Shown here one piece after another: positions 1-9,831 of a DNA stretch of 64,000 nucleotides. A model generated the notes under the pieces. That model ran no database searches, was not told where the DNA came from, and saw only the letters and a program-made list of their open reading frames with translations. How positions within the stretch are numbered: the first letter of the stretch is position 1; each line of letters opens with the position of its first letter. The stretch lies in assembly GCA_019449655.1 (NCBI GenBank), contig JAHQXD010000001.1:183624-247623 (forward strand). Direction: 5' to 3'. The stretch is from Ferrigenium straubiae (GTDB lineage Bacteria > Pseudomonadota > Gammaproteobacteria > Burkholderiales > Gallionellaceae). A program made the translations under genes and the position numbers.

Positions 1-2
1 TC

Positions 3-137
3 GGAACAACGACTTTCGCCTTCAGCTGGGCCGGCGTTCTGATCGGCAGGAAGAGCGGCACCTGGCTCGAAAACAAGGCGGAAATTTTCGGCGGAATCGT
101 CTTGATATCGATAGGGTTCAAGATACTTCTTTTCTGA
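3..137 (+). CDS. mntP: Manganese efflux pump MntP, C-terminal fragment
   Basis: This is the last 44 codons of a gene that starts before the window and ends at TGA 135-137. The visible peptide carries the pattern AGVLIGRK, then [19 protein letters not shown], which matches the last two membrane segments of the MntP (YebN, DUF204) Mn(II) exporter family. The family works in the inner membrane to relieve manganese stress. Only the tail is visible, so the assignment rests on that closing motif. Confidence 0.7.
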   Translation, partial: GTTTFAFSWAGVLIGRKSGTWLENKAEIFGGIVLISIGFKILLF

Positions 138-204
138 TTCGCGAAGCAGGGTGCAGGCAGTTGCTTGCATCCCACCCGTGAATTCCAACCGGAGTGGTGT
201 TTGA

Positions 205-891
205 ATGATAGCGCTTAGCCAGATCAGCCGTATCTTCACCGTCGGCGACCAGCAGGTTGCCGCGCTGCGCGACATCGATCTCGAGATCGCGGCGGGCGAT
301 TACGTCTCGATCATGGGGCCATCCGGCTCCGGAAAATCCACGCTGCTCAACCTGATCGGCCTGCTCGACCGCCCGACCTCGGGCACTTACCGGCTGGACG
401 GCGGGGACGTCACCGACCTGGATGACCGGCAGCAGGCCAAGGTGCGCAGCGAAAAAGTCGGCTTCGTGTTCCAGTCGTTCCATCTGGTGCCGCGCCTCAC
501 CGCCGCGATGAACATCGAGCTGCCGCTGATGCTGGCGGGGGTTTCTCCCGCCGAACGCAAGGCGCGCGTCGCGCAGCTGCTGGAAAACTACGGCCTCGCG
601 GACCGCGCCGACCATCGGCCCGACCAGCTTTCCGGCGGGCAGCGCCAGCGCGTCGCGATCGCACGCGCCACCAGCATGCACCCCGCCGTGCTGTTGGCCG
701 ACGAGCCGACCGGCAACCTCGACCAGGCCACCGGAAAGGAGGTGATGAACCTGCTCGAGCAACTGGTCGGGCAGGGGGTCGCGCTGATCCTCGTGACCCA
801 TGACCCGGTCATCGGCGGGCGCGCGGCACGCCAGGTGCGCATGGTGGACGGGCGGATCACCGGCGAGACCGGCCGGCCGGCGGGCGCATGA
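205..891 (+). CDS. ABC transporter ATP-binding protein, MacB/LolD type
   Basis: A 228-residue nucleotide-binding subunit. It shows Walker [10 protein letters not shown] (about residues 38-46), Q-loop [11 protein letters not shown], signature LSGGQRQR, and Walker [12 protein letters not shown] followed by the H-loop LVTHD. The length and the [10 protein letters not shown] region place it with the MacB/LolD/FtsE group, which powers substrate handling at the outer face of the inner membrane rather than import. It overlaps the next permease by 4 nt (ATGA), so the two are translationally coupled. An SD-like GGAG lies about 10 nt before the ATG. The substrate is not deducible; no MacA-like periplasmic adaptor is in view upstream. 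Confidence 0.93.
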   Translation: MIALSQISRIFTVGDQQVAALRDIDLEIAAGDYVSIMGPSGSGKSTLLNLIGLLDRPTSGTYRLDGGDVTDLDDRQQAKVRSEKVGFVFQSFHLVPRLTAAMNIELPLMLAGVSPAERKARVAQLLENYGLADRADHRPDQLSGGQRQRVAIARATSMHPAVLLADEPTGNLDQATGKEVMNLLEQLVGQGVALILVTHDPVIGGRAARQVRMVDGRITGETGRPAGA

Positions 892-2093
892 GGTTCGTCG
901 ATGTCGTGCAGTTTGCCTCGGGCAGCCTGCGCGGCAGCCGTGCCCGCACCCTGCTGATGATGTTTGCGATGTCCATCGGCGTGGCGGCGGTGGTGGTGCT
1001 CACCGGCCTCGGCGAAGGGGCGCGCCGCTATGTCGTCGGCCAGTTTTCCTCGCTGGGCACCAATCTGCTGATCGTGTTTCCCGGCCGCACCGAGACGACG
1101 GGATTCGGGCCGGGCATGCTGCTCGGGCAGATTCCGCGCGAGATCACGCTGGACGACGCGCAGGCCCTGCTGCGCAGCCGCGCCATCGGGCGCATCGCGC
1201 CGCTGACGGTGGGTGCATCGCAGATTTCGCGGGATGCGCTCAACCGCGAAGTGGCCGTGCTGGGCTCGACGGCCGACCTGCTGGAGGTGCGCCACATGAA
1301 CATGGGGCAGGGGCAGTTTCTTCCCGCCGGGGATGTGTATTCCAGCGAATCGGTGTGCGTGCTCGGCGCCAAGCTCAAGCGCGAGCTGTTCGGTCAGCAG
1401 AATGCCATCGGCGCCTGGGTGCGGCTCGGGGACCGGCGCTTCCGCGTGATCGGCGTGCTCGCGGCGCAGGGCGAATCGATGGGCTTCAACACCGACGAGA
1501 TCGTCATCGTGCCGGTCGCCTCGGCGCACATCCTGTTCAATACCGTCGGCCTGTTCCGCATCCTCGTGGAGGCGAAAAGCCGCGATTCCATCGAGCGCGC
1601 CAAGCGGGACGCCGAGGAGATCCTGGCGCAGCGGCACGGCGAGCGCGACGTGACGGTCATCACGCAGGACGCCGTGCTCGCCACCTTCGACCGCATCCTG
1701 CGCGCGCTGACGCTCGCGGTCGCGGGCATCGCCGCGATCAGCCTGGCGGTGGCCGGCATCCTCATCATGAACGTGATGCTCATCGCCGTCTCGCAGCGCG
1801 TCCGGGAAATCGGCCTGCTCAAGGCGCTGGGCGCGCCGGCGAGCCAGATCAGGAACCTGTTCTTCGCTGAGGCGATCCTGCTCTCCGGCATCGGCAGCGT
1901 GGCGGGGCTGGTGCTCGGCGAGATCGGCACACGGGTGATCGCGCAAATCTACCCGGCGCTGCCGGTGGCAGCCCCCTGGTGGGCGGTGCTCGCGGCGTTT
2001 GGTACGGCAACAGGCACCGGCATCCTGTTCAGCGTATGGCCCGCACGGCGCGCGGCGCGGCTCGATCCGGTGATGGCGCTGGCGCGGAGCTGA
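888..2093 (+). CDS. ABC transporter permease, MacB/FtsX family (first of two)
   Basis: A 401-residue permease of the type III (MacB) fold. It has an N-terminal membrane helix (about residues 18-42), a periplasmic MacB_PCD domain with [10 protein letters not shown] and an [11 protein letters not shown] core, and three C-terminal FtsX helices including [15 protein letters not shown]. The C-terminal [15 protein letters not shown] is the standard FtsX-family ending. It is one half of a heterodimeric permease with the next gene; the two share the same architecture and probably arose by duplication. It follows the ATPase with a 4-nt overlap. Confidence 0.93.
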   Translation: MRFVDVVQFASGSLRGSRARTLLMMFAMSIGVAAVVVLTGLGEGARRYVVGQFSSLGTNLLIVFPGRTETTGFGPGMLLGQIPREITLDDAQALLRSRAIGRIAPLTVGASQISRDALNREVAVLGSTADLLEVRHMNMGQGQFLPAGDVYSSESVCVLGAKLKRELFGQQNAIGAWVRLGDRRFRVIGVLAAQGESMGFNTDEIVIVPVASAHILFNTVGLFRILVEAKSRDSIERAKRDAEEILAQRHGERDVTVITQDAVLATFDRILRALTLAVAGIAAISLAVAGILIMNVMLIAVSQRVREIGLLKALGAPASQIRNLFFAEAILLSGIGSVAGLVLGEIGTRVIAQIYPALPVAAPWWAVLAAFGTATGTGILFSVWPARRAARLDPVMALARS

Positions 2094-2105
2094 GGTGCCC
2101 GAGAA

Positions 2106-3305
2106 ATGTTATTTCCCGACCTGATCCGCCTCACCTCATCCAGCTTCCTCGCCTACCGCGTGCGCAGCTTTCTCACCGGCCTGGGCATCGCGGTCGGCAT
2201 TGCGGCGGTGATCCTGCTGACCTCTATCGGCGAGGGGCTGCACCAGTTTGTGCTCTCCGAGTTCAGCCAGTTCGGCACCAACCTGATCGGCATCCAGCCG
2301 GGCAAGAAGCAGACTCACGGCGCGAGCGTCGGCATGCTCGGCTCGGTCAGGCCGCTCACGCTGGACGATGCCGAGGCGCTGCGCCGCCTGCCTTATGTCG
2401 AATACATCAGCCCCAGCGTGACGGGCAACGCCGAGGTGCGCGCCGACGGCAAGACGCGCCGCACCATCGTGTCCGGCGTCGGCCCCGAGATGCCGCAGGC
2501 GCTGCGCATGTACGTGCAGACCGGCAGTTTCCTGCCCCGCGACGACCCCGAGCAGGCGCGCGCCTTCGTCGTGCTTGGCGCCAAGATCAGGCAGGAACTG
2601 TTTGCCGGGCAGAACCCGCTCGGCAGCTACCTGCGCGTGGGCGGGCAGCGCTACCGCGTGATCGGCGTGATGGAGCCGAAAGGTCAGGTGCTCGGCTTCG
2701 ACCTGGACGACACCGTCTACATTCCCGCCGCGCGCGCGATGGAGCTGTTCAACCGTTCCGGCCTGATGGAAATCCACGTCACCTACCGCCCCAGCGCCGA
2801 GCTTGAACAGGTCGAGGCGGGCATCCGCGGCATTCTCACGGCGCGGCACGGCAGTGAAGACTACACGCTGGTTCCGCAGGAAAAGGCGCTCGAAGTGCTC
2901 GGCTCGGTGCTGGATGTGATCACCTTCGCGGTCGGCGCACTGGGCGGCATCTCGTTGCTGGTCGGTGGAGTCGGCATCCTGACCATCATGACCATGGCCG
3001 TCACCGAGCGCACCTCGGAGATCGGCCTGCTGCGCGCGCTGGGTGCGCGCGAACGGCAGGTGCTGGCGCTGTTCCTCGGCGAGGCGATGCTGCTCTCCGC
3101 GCTGGGTGGACTCACCGGGTTGGTGCTCGGAGTCGGCATCGCGCAGGCGTTGCACCAGCTATTTCCTGCGCTGCCGGTGCACACGCCGTGGGAATTCGCG
3201 GTGGTCGCCGAACTCAGTGCGGCGACTATTGGCCTCGCGGCCGGCGTGATGCCGGCGAGGCGCGCGGCGAGGCTAGACCCGGTGGAGGCGTTGCGGACGG
3301 AGTGA
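2106..3305 (+). CDS. ABC transporter permease, MacB/FtsX family (second of two)
   Basis: A 399-residue MacB-type permease, 12 nt downstream of the first one. It has the same layout: one N-terminal helix, a periplasmic domain ([26 protein letters not shown]) and C-terminal FtsX helices with [19 protein letters not shown] and the final [14 protein letters not shown]. Two non-identical permeases plus one ATPase suggest a heteromeric mechanotransmission or export system such as those for lipoproteins, peptides or macrolides. There is no clear intrinsic terminator in the 49 nt before the convergent gene downstream. Confidence 0.93.
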   Translation: MLFPDLIRLTSSSFLAYRVRSFLTGLGIAVGIAAVILLTSIGEGLHQFVLSEFSQFGTNLIGIQPGKKQTHGASVGMLGSVRPLTLDDAEALRRLPYVEYISPSVTGNAEVRADGKTRRTIVSGVGPEMPQALRMYVQTGSFLPRDDPEQARAFVVLGAKIRQELFAGQNPLGSYLRVGGQRYRVIGVMEPKGQVLGFDLDDTVYIPAARAMELFNRSGLMEIHVTYRPSAELEQVEAGIRGILTARHGSEDYTLVPQEKALEVLGSVLDVITFAVGALGGISLLVGGVGILTIMTMAVTERTSEIGLLRALGARERQVLALFLGEAMLLSALGGLTGLVLGVGIAQALHQLFPALPVHTPWEFAVVAELSAATIGLAAGVMPARRAARLDPVEALRTE

Positions 3306-3354
3306 AAACAGTGCTTGCGAAAGTGATTTGACTGATTTTGCCCTGAAACAGGTT

Positions 3355-4350
3355 CTAAACGCCGTACGTCTGGTTATATGCGGCCAGCGCCTGGGCGATC
3401 TGCCCCGCAGGCTTGGCTGCGTCGCCGGTGCCGAACTCCTTCTGCAATGAGTCCTTGTTGTCGGCGATGTAATGAATGGCGCGATTCAGGTTGTCGAGCC
3501 GGCTCAAGACAAAATTGCCGTCCGAATTGAGCAAGCTTGCCGACTTGGCAAAATTTGTGCCGAATTCCTGTACCGCATCCACGACACCCTGTTTGTTGGT
3601 TGCCAGTAGCGAGTCCAGTTTGGTGGTGTCCAGGGAGGCCAACCGGGAACCGGGGGCAATAGCGATGCCCAGATCGCCCAGGCCGTGCACGCCCTTCTCG
3701 ATCCCGAAGAAACGGTAGCTAACGCTTTGCTCCAACTCGTATTGAGACACTTGGGCTGCCCGGGTATCGGATAACAAACCGCCTTCCTGCAAGTCGGGAG
3801 CAAACCTCTGAATCCAGTTGTTGTACTGCCCCACAAAGGCCTGCAACCGGGACTTTATGCTGTCATTGCCGTCGGATGACACAATGCTGCCCAGGCTCAG
3901 ACCTGCATCCTGCATCCGGGAGATAGCTGATTTCATCTGGCTCAGTTCCGAGAACTGGGCCTTGTAGTAAACATCTTTTTTGTTGATGACTGTCATCATC
4001 GTGTAGGCCGATTCAGGATCGGCTAGCGCCATATTGCGGCCAGTGGGGGAGATGCCTTTTGTGCTGCTGCTTTGGTTTACATTGCTGCTCTGGATGAGCA
4101 GGGATAGCGGGTCTGAGGATAATTGGGTAGGCTGGGCGCCGCTTTTTGAAGTCAGAAGCGAGAACATGGCCGCCCATGAGTCGTTGCCCTTGGCATTAGA
4201 CGCCGAGCTTGTCAGCGAACTCAACACCTGGGATTTCATAAGCAAGACAGAAACGGGCGAGATATTCACGTGGCTTATTCCTTTGTTTATCTCTGGCTTG
4301 GTGACCAGTTGCGCCATAAGACCAGACGGGCACGAATTAGTTTTGTCCAT
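3355..4350 (-). CDS. FliD-like (flagellar hook-associated protein 2 C-terminal-like) orphan protein
   Basis: A 331-residue protein. Its second half has the FliD_C pattern: FVGQYNNWIQRF, then GGLLSDTRAAQ, then LGDLGIAIAPGSRLASLD and KLDSLLATNKQGV. The first 130 residues are Ser/Gln-rich and low in complexity, without a signal peptide. No flagellar gene is nearby, so it could be a stray cap-like or adhesin-related protein rather than a working filament cap. ATG 4350 has no good SD; ATG at residue 12 is an alternative. Base composition is lower in GC than the neighbouring genes, which hints at transfer. It is convergent with the ABC operon and divergent from earP. Confidence 0.6.
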   Translation of the reverse strand: MDKTNSCPSGLMAQLVTKPEINKGISHVNISPVSVLLMKSQVLSSLTSSASNAKGNDSWAAMFSLLTSKSGAQPTQLSSDPLSLLIQSSNVNQSSSTKGISPTGRNMALADPESAYTMMTVINKKDVYYKAQFSELSQMKSAISRMQDAGLSLGSIVSSDGNDSIKSRLQAFVGQYNNWIQRFAPDLQEGGLLSDTRAAQVSQYELEQSVSYRFFGIEKGVHGLGDLGIAIAPGSRLASLDTTKLDSLLATNKQGVVDAVQEFGTNFAKSASLLNSDGNFVLSRLDNLNRAIHYIADNKDSLQKEFGTGDAAKPAGQIAQALAAYNQTYGV

Positions 4351-4398
4351 TGTGGGACAATATGATAAGGGTTATCCAGTCTGCCGCCTATTTCTTCT

Positions 4399-5658
4399 AT
4401 GATCAACGACATACCAAACCGCTGTGACATCTTCTGCAATGTCATCGACAACTACGGCGACATCGGCGTGTGCTGGCGGCTGGCGCGGCAGCTGGCGCAG
4501 GAGCATGGGCTGACCGTGAGGCTGTGGGTGGACGATCTGGACAGCCTGGTGAAGCTGTGCCCGGAGGCGGACGCGGCACGGGATGTCCAGCATTGCCGGG
4601 GTGTGGAGGTGCGGCGCTGGCAGGGGGCGGACAGGCCGTTCACCCTTCGATACCTCAGGGCGAACGGGGAAGAGGAGGCGATTCAGCCCGCCGAACTGGT
4701 GGTCGAGGCGTTCGCCTGCAAACTGCCGCAGGGCTACCTCGAGGCGATGGCGGCGCGGGAGCCCAAGCCGGTGTGGATCAATCTCGAATACCTGAGCGCG
4801 GAAGAATGGGTAGGGACGCACCACAAGCTGCCTTCGCCGCAGCCCAGCCTGCCGCTGACCCGGTACTTCTTCTTCCCGGGGTTTACTCCAAAAACTGGCG
4901 GGCTACTGCTGGAGCGCGACCTCTTCGCGCAGCGCGATGCGTTCCGGAACGATGCCGTACGGCAGCGGGCGTTCTGGGCGTCGTTCGGCATGGAAGTGCC
5001 GGGTGAAGAGACATTGAAGGTCTCGCTGTTCGGCTACGAGAACGATGCGCTGGTGGGGCTGCTCGACGCCTGGGCGGGCGGCGAGCAGCCGGTGCTGTGC
5101 CTCGTGCCGGAGGGGCGCATCCTGCCGCAGGTGGGACAATACTTCGGCGATCCGGATTCCCCTCGCCCGCTTGCGGGAGAGGGGTTAGGGGAGAGGGCCG
5201 GCTACTCACGCGGCAAGCTGCAAGTGCGCGTGCTGCCGTTCGTCGAGCAGGAGCGTTACGATGAGTTGCTCTGGGCGTGCGACATCAACTTCGTGCGCGG
5301 CGAGGATTCCTGCGTGCGGGCGCAGTGGGCGGCCAGGCCCTTCGTCTGGCATATCTACCCGCAGCACGACGGTGTGCATATGCAGAAGCTGAGCGCATTC
5401 ATGGCGCGGTATTGCGCCGGGTTGCCGCCGGAAGCGGAAGCGGCGCTGCGCGGGCTGTGGGAGGCGTGGAACAGCGGTGGAGCATTGCCCATTCCGGTCG
5501 GCCAGGCATGGAACGATTTTCGTGAGCACCAGTCTATGCTGCGGCAGCGCGCCCAGGGCTGGGCGCTGGAATTGGCAGAAAACAATCTGGCGTTGAATCT
5601 ACTGGATTTTTTCCGGGAAACCGGTAGAATGCGCGCCTTCAAAATTGAGGGGCAGTAA
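4399..5658 (+). CDS. earP: EF-P arginine rhamnosyltransferase EarP
   Basis: A 419-residue inverting GT-B glycosyltransferase that transfers rhamnose from dTDP-L-rhamnose to an arginine of elongation factor P. The N-terminus [20 protein letters not shown] holds the family Asp residues. The C-terminal nucleotide-sugar site is seen as [20 protein letters not shown] followed by WHIYPQ. It is immediately upstream of efp (2-nt gap), as expected for this modification system. Two dispersed repeats are inserted in frame: about residues 80-90 ([12 protein letters not shown]) and 253-267 ([13 protein letters not shown]). These explain why it is longer than a typical family member of about 380 aa. Both inserts probably lie in surface loops. 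Confidence 0.92.
   Translation: MINDIPNRCDIFCNVIDNYGDIGVCWRLARQLAQEHGLTVRLWVDDLDSLVKLCPEADAARDVQHCRGVEVRRWQGADRPFTLRYLRANGEEEAIQPAELVVEAFACKLPQGYLEAMAAREPKPVWINLEYLSAEEWVGTHHKLPSPQPSLPLTRYFFFPGFTPKTGGLLLERDLFAQRDAFRNDAVRQRAFWASFGMEVPGEETLKVSLFGYENDALVGLLDAWAGGEQPVLCLVPEGRILPQVGQYFGDPDSPRPLAGEGLGERAGYSRGKLQVRVLPFVEQERYDELLWACDINFVRGEDSCVRAQWAARPFVWHIYPQHDGVHMQKLSAFMARYCAGLPPEAEAALRGLWEAWNSGGALPIPVGQAWNDFREHQSMLRQRAQGWALELAENNLALNLLDFFRETGRMRAFKIEGQ
4636..4667. repeat. Dispersed palindromic repeat, family B, copy 1 (inside earP)
   Basis: An inverted repeat bounded by CCGTTC and GAACGG with an internal CCCTTCGATACCTCAGGG. It belongs to the widespread bacterial repeat whose consensus resembles TTCGCCCTGAGCCTGTCGAA. 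Here it is read in frame and adds a short peptide to EarP. Related copies lie at 41500 and 45056. Confidence 0.7.
5158..5197. repeat. Dispersed REP-like repeat, family A, copy 1 (inside earP)
   Basis: The core CCCGCTTGCGGGAGAGGG is followed by GTTAGGGGAGAGGG. Four further copies are at 25072 (pheT), 32418, 38934 and 41430 (phage late operon). It is translated in frame in EarP as a Pro/Gly-rich insert. Confidence 0.85.
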
Positions 5659-5660
5659 AC

Positions 5661-6215
5661 ATGAAGACAGCACAGGAACTCCGCGCAGGTAATGTTGTGA
5701 TGATCGGCAACGACCCGATGGTTGTGCTGAAGGCAGAATACAGCCGTTCCGGCCGCAACGGCTCGGTGGTCAAGATGAAGATGAAGAATCTGCTGACCGA
5801 GGCGCCAAAAGAAACCGTGTACAGCGCCGACGACAAGTTCGACCAGATCATCCTGGACCGCAAGGAGTGCACCTATTCCTACTTCGCCGACCCGATGTAC
5901 GTGTTCATGGACGGCGAATACAACCAGTACGAGATTGAGGCGGAATGCATGGGCGACGCGATCAACTACGTCGAAGACGGCATGCCTTGCGAAGTGGTGT
6001 TCTACAACGAGAAGGCGATCTCCGTCGAACTGCCCAACACCATCGTGCGCGAAGTGATCTACACCGAGCCCGCCGTGCGCGGCGACACTTCCGGCAAGGT
6101 GATGAAGCCCGCCAAGATCAACACCGGTTACGAACTGCCCGTCGCGGCCTTCATCGAGATCGGCGACAAGATCGAAATCGACACCCGCACCAACGAGTTC
6201 AAGAAGCGCGCTTAA
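5661..6215 (+). CDS. efp: Translation elongation factor P
   Basis: A 184-residue EF-P with KOW, central and C-terminal OB domains. EF-P rescues ribosomes stalled at polyproline stretches. The modified loop reads YSRSGRNG with Arg at position 32, the residue rhamnosylated by EarP, so this is the Arg32/EarP subtype and not the Lys34/EpmA type. The start ATG follows earP by 2 nt and the two are probably co-transcribed. A strong intrinsic terminator follows. The length and the closing motif [17 protein letters not shown] are normal. Confidence 0.97.
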   Translation: MKTAQELRAGNVVMIGNDPMVVLKAEYSRSGRNGSVVKMKMKNLLTEAPKETVYSADDKFDQIILDRKECTYSYFADPMYVFMDGEYNQYEIEAECMGDAINYVEDGMPCEVVFYNEKAISVELPNTIVREVIYTEPAVRGDTSGKVMKPAKINTGYELPVAAFIEIGDKIEIDTRTNEFKKRA

Positions 6216-6238
6216 TCGATACCGCTTTGCGGGTAGCG

Positions 6239-6266
6239 AAAGGCCAGCCCCCAGCTGGCCTTTTTT
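6239..6266 (+). terminator. Rho-independent terminator of earP-efp
   Basis: A stem AAAGGCCAG / CTGGCCTTT with a 7-nt loop, running directly into six T residues, 24 nt after the efp stop. Confidence 0.9.
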
Positions 6267-6331
6267 CTGTCTGCCGTTTGCAGGGCACGCTATCCGCAAA
6301 AGCCGGTCGCCGATGGTAGAATGCGCCGGCG

Positions 6332-6808
6332 ATGGGCAGCGGTACTAATAACACGGCGGAATCCGGGATGGCGCAACAGAACGACGAACTGATCCAGGCA
6401 CAGGCGGAGTTGCGCGATTTCAAGCGCACGGTGCTGGCCCTGCGCCAGGAACTGGAGAATGCCCAAGCGGAGTCGGATGCGCGGCTGCGCAAAGCTGCCG
6501 TGGACGCCAAGGCCGAGGCCACACAGCTTGAAGCTACCGTGGTCACATTGCGCGAGGAACTGGAGGAGGCGCGGGCGGAACGCGAAAGGGCGGTGCAGCA
6601 GGCCGTTGCCGCCAGCCACAACGACATCCAGCAATTGAAGGCGACTGTCGCAGCACTGCGCGATAGCCTTGAAATTGCGCGCATCGACAAGGAAAGCGGC
6701 ATCGAAAAGGCGGTCAGCACGGCGAATGCCGAAATCGCCCAGTTGCATGGCACAATCCGCACCTTGCGCGAGCAGGTCGAGGCGTTGTCCGCCAAAGCCG
6801 CAGCCTGA
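6332..6808 (+). CDS. Coiled-coil protein of unknown function
   Basis: A 158-residue, almost wholly alpha-helical protein with repeated heptads (for example QAELRDFKRTVLALRQELEN, then three further copies of a similar T-x-x-L-R-x-x-L unit). No catalytic motif, signal peptide or membrane segment is visible. A TAGAAT -10 box lies near 6315, so ATG 6332 would sit almost at the transcript start. An in-frame ATG at 6368, preceded by GGAA, is an alternative. It lies 17 nt before the cyclase gene and is probably co-transcribed with it, so a partner or scaffold role is possible but unproven. Confidence 0.65.
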   Translation: MGSGTNNTAESGMAQQNDELIQAQAELRDFKRTVLALRQELENAQAESDARLRKAAVDAKAEATQLEATVVTLREELEEARAERERAVQQAVAASHNDIQQLKATVAALRDSLEIARIDKESGIEKAVSTANAEIAQLHGTIRTLREQVEALSAKAAA

Positions 6809-6825
6809 AACTCGAACCAGCAAAA

Positions 6826-9123
6826 ATGGACCAGCCGACCGCCAAAACCAGAAAAAAGAAATCTGCCGCCGACAGCGACGCGCAGCAGCGCCGCCGCCTG
6901 CACACGGCCGAATTGCTGCTTGCTGTCTCGCACCGGATGGCGGAGTTCGACACCCTCGACGAGGTGCTCAACGCTCTGGTGGAAATGACCACCACCCACC
7001 TCAACGCCGCGCGCGGCTCGCTGTTCCTCAACGATCCGGCCACCAACGAACTCTATTCGCGCGCCGTACAGGGTAACATCAAGCGTGAGATCCGCATGCT
7101 CAACACCAGCGGGATTGCTGGTTTCGTGTTCACCAGCGGCGAGCCGCTGATCATTCATGACGCCTATTCGGATTCGCGTTTCAACCGTTCCATAGACGAG
7201 CAGACCGGCTTTGTCACGCAGAACATTCTGTGCGTGCCGATCAAGACGCTGAAAGGCGAAGTCATCGGTGTCGCGCAGACTCTCAATAAGCTCAAAGGCA
7301 AATTTACCCAGCATGATTTGCATCTGCTCCAGGCGATGACCAGCCAGGGGACGCTCGCGCTGCAGAGCGCACAGTTTATCGAGCGCATGAAGGCACGCCA
7401 CAAGCAGGAAATGGAGTTTATCGACATCGTTTCCGAAGTCACCGCCGACATCAAGCTCAGCTCGCTGCTGCAGCGCGTGATGGGCGAGGCGACGCGCATG
7501 CTCAATGCCGAGCGCTCGACGCTGTTCCTCAACGACGAAAAGACCGGCGAGCTATGGTCGGAAGTCGGCCAGGGGCTGGAGTCGATGCAGATCCGCCTGC
7601 CCAACCATCTCGGTATCGCGGGCGCTGTGTTCACCTCGGGCAAGTCCATCAACATTCCCTATGCCTACGCCGACCTGCGTTTCAATCCGGCCTTCGACAA
7701 GAAGACTGGCTTCTTCACGCGCTCCATCCTGTGCGTGCCCATCGTTAACAAGAACGGCAAGACCATCGGCGTGACCCAGGTGCTGAACCGGCGCGGCGGG
7801 CCATTCACGAGCGATGACGAGTCGCGGCTGCGCGCCTTCACTGCGCAGATTTCCATCGCGCTGGAAAACGCCAAGCTGTTCGCCGACGTGCAGTCGATGA
7901 AGAACTACAACGAATCCATGCTGGAGTCCATGTCGAACGGGCTGATCACGCTGGACGAGAATGAGCGCATCGCCACCTGCAATGCGGCCGGCCTGCGCAT
8001 CCTCAAGGCGCGCCCCGAAGAAGTGCTGCACAAGCCGGCGGCGGAGTTCTTCGCGGGCGATAATGCCTGGGTGCTGGAGAAGCTCAGGCAGGTGGCCGAG
8101 GGCGGGCAGCAGCAGACCACCATGGACGCGCCGCTGCAGGCGGCGGGCGAGACGCTGTCGGTCAACCTTACCGTGCAGCCGCTGCTCGACGCCGTCCAGA
8201 AGCATATCGGCTCGATGTTCGTGATCGAGGATATCAGCAGCGAGAAACGCATCAAGTCCACCATGTCGCGCTACATGGATCCCGGCATCGCCGACCGGCT
8301 GGTCGCCGCGGGCGCTGAGGTGCTGGGCGGCAAGAACGTCGAATGCACGGTGCTGTTCTCCGACATCCGCGGCTTCACCACGCTGACCGAGCAACTCGGC
8401 GCGCAGGGGACTGTGGCGTTGCTCAACGAATACTTTACGCTGATGGTGGATTGCATCCAGCACGAGGAAGGCATGCTGGACAAGTTCATCGGCGACGCGA
8501 TCATGGCCGCGTTCGGCATCCCGGAGAACCATGAGGACGATGCCGACCGCGCGGTGCGCGCCGCGGTCGCCATGATCAAGACACTGGAAAAATGGAACCA
8601 TCAGCGCATCGGCGAGGGGAGGCTGCCGGTCAATATCGGCGTCGGCCTGAATACCGACAGCGTGGTGTCCGGCAACATCGGCTCGAAGAAGCGCATGGAT
8701 TTCACCATCATCGGCGACGGCGTCAATCTCGCCTCGCGCCTGGAGTCGGCGTGCAAGCAATACGGCACGAAAATCCTCATCAGCGAATTCACGGTGCGCA
8801 AGCTGCAGGGCACCTACCGCAAGAGGGAGATCGACCTGGTGGTGGTCAAGGGCAAGACCGAGCCAGTGTCGATCTACGAAATTCTCGCCTACCACACCGA
8901 GGAGACCTTCCCCAATATTGCCGAGGTGCTGGAGCTGTTCAAGGACGGGCTGGCCGCCTATCGCGCCCGCCGCTGGGATCAGGCCATCAAGCTGTTCAAG
9001 GAGGCCGCGGCGCTCAACCCCAACGACAAGCCGAGCAAGCTCTACATCGAGCGCGCCGGGCACCTCAAGGCCAATCCGCCACCCGACGACTGGGCCGGGA
9101 TGTGGGTGATGGAGTCGAAATAG
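6826..9123 (+). CDS. Class III adenylate cyclase with two GAF domains and a PAS domain
   Basis: A 765-residue soluble signalling enzyme. In order: GAF 1 (about residues 45-190), GAF 2 (215-350, very similar to GAF 1), PAS (about 360-470) and a cyclase homology domain (about 500-690). A TPR-like tail follows (about 705-760). The catalytic domain shows LFSDIRGFT and DKFIGDAIMAAFG, which supply the two metal-binding Asp, and MDFTIIGDGVNLASRLE. Lys in DKFIGD and Asp in MDFT are the usual adenine-selecting pair, so cAMP is the likely product from ATP. Tandem GAFs suggest regulation by a small ligand such as a cyclic nucleotide. No membrane segment is present. Confidence 0.9.
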   Translation: MDQPTAKTRKKKSAADSDAQQRRRLHTAELLLAVSHRMAEFDTLDEVLNALVEMTTTHLNAARGSLFLNDPATNELYSRAVQGNIKREIRMLNTSGIAGFVFTSGEPLIIHDAYSDSRFNRSIDEQTGFVTQNILCVPIKTLKGEVIGVAQTLNKLKGKFTQHDLHLLQAMTSQGTLALQSAQFIERMKARHKQEMEFIDIVSEVTADIKLSSLLQRVMGEATRMLNAERSTLFLNDEKTGELWSEVGQGLESMQIRLPNHLGIAGAVFTSGKSINIPYAYADLRFNPAFDKKTGFFTRSILCVPIVNKNGKTIGVTQVLNRRGGPFTSDDESRLRAFTAQISIALENAKLFADVQSMKNYNESMLESMSNGLITLDENERIATCNAAGLRILKARPEEVLHKPAAEFFAGDNAWVLEKLRQVAEGGQQQTTMDAPLQAAGETLSVNLTVQPLLDAVQKHIGSMFVIEDISSEKRIKSTMSRYMDPGIADRLVAAGAEVLGGKNVECTVLFSDIRGFTTLTEQLGAQGTVALLNEYFTLMVDCIQHEEGMLDKFIGDAIMAAFGIPENHEDDADRAVRAAVAMIKTLEKWNHQRIGEGRLPVNIGVGLNTDSVVSGNIGSKKRMDFTIIGDGVNLASRLESACKQYGTKILISEFTVRKLQGTYRKREIDLVVVKGKTEPVSIYEILAYHTEETFPNIAEVLELFKDGLAAYRARRWDQAIKLFKEAAALNPNDKPSKLYIERAGHLKANPPPDDWAGMWVMESK

Positions 9124-9201
9124 CCCTGCATTTCCGGCCGCTGTTTTGCGGCATGCCGTATAATTTTCCCAGTTATTTTCTCTCTGCAATCAAGGTAAAT
9201 C

Positions 9202-9831
9202 ATGAACAAGTCAATCAAGAAAAAATCGCTCGGGCTCGTCCTGGCTATCGTCTTCCTCGCGGGCAGCACCGCCGCGCAGGCCGGTCTCAAGGAAGGGGTC
9301 GCCGCCTACAGGAGAGGCAGCTTCACCGTTGCAATGAAGGAACTCACACCCCTTGCGGAGCAGGGCGATATGAAGGCGCAACTGCTCCTCGGGGGCATGT
9401 ACGGCGGTGTGCGAGGCATCCCGCAGGATCACGCGAAGGCCGCATTCTGGTACCGCAAGGCGGCCGAACAGGGCAGCGCGCCGGCACAGATTGCGCTCGG
9501 TGTGATGTACAAGAATGGAACCGGGGTCAAGCAGGACGACAGGGAGGCCGTGTCGCTGTTTCGCAAGGCAGCGGAGCAGGGGTTTTCCGAGGCGCAATAT
9601 GTTCTCGGCGAGGTTTACGAACAAGGGCTGGGCACAACGGTAAAGCCCGATCCGGTGGAGGCGCATATGTGGTACAACCTGGCCGTGACAGCAGGTTTTG
9701 AGGCCGCCCGCTACAACATGGAAGGGATTGAAGCCAGGATGAGCCCCGAGCAGATCGAAAAGGCGAAATCCCTCGCGAGGGAATGGCTGGCGAAGCACAA
9801 GCCAACCGTCGAGAGCGACGCCCACAAGTAG
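9202..9831 (+). CDS. Secreted Sel1-like repeat protein
   Basis: A 209-residue protein with a signal peptide (about residues 1-27, cleavage after AAQA) and at least three Sel1/TPR-like repeats, with units such as AAFWYRKAAEQGSAPAQ and AVSLFRKAAEQGFSEAQ. Sel1 proteins act as periplasmic or outer-surface scaffolds in protein complexes. A TATAAT-like -10 lies near 9160 and an AAGG-type SD precedes ATG 9202. Its stop at 9831 abuts the stop of the convergent gene at 9832 with no gap. Confidence 0.85.
   Translation: MNKSIKKKSLGLVLAIVFLAGSTAAQAGLKEGVAAYRRGSFTVAMKELTPLAEQGDMKAQLLLGGMYGGVRGIPQDHAKAAFWYRKAAEQGSAPAQIALGVMYKNGTGVKQDDREAVSLFRKAAEQGFSEAQYVLGEVYEQGLGTTVKPDPVEAHMWYNLAVTAGFEAARYNMEGIEARMSPEQIEKAKSLAREWLAKHKPTVESDAHK

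Noticed and set aside
588..1946. Long antisense open frames, such as 588-1946, 7552-9189, 22756-24318 and 23738-25096 on the minus strand
   Set aside because: They lie opposite well-identified genes, have Arg/His/Ala-rich compositions typical of high-GC shadow frames, and lack SD sequences and recognisable domains.
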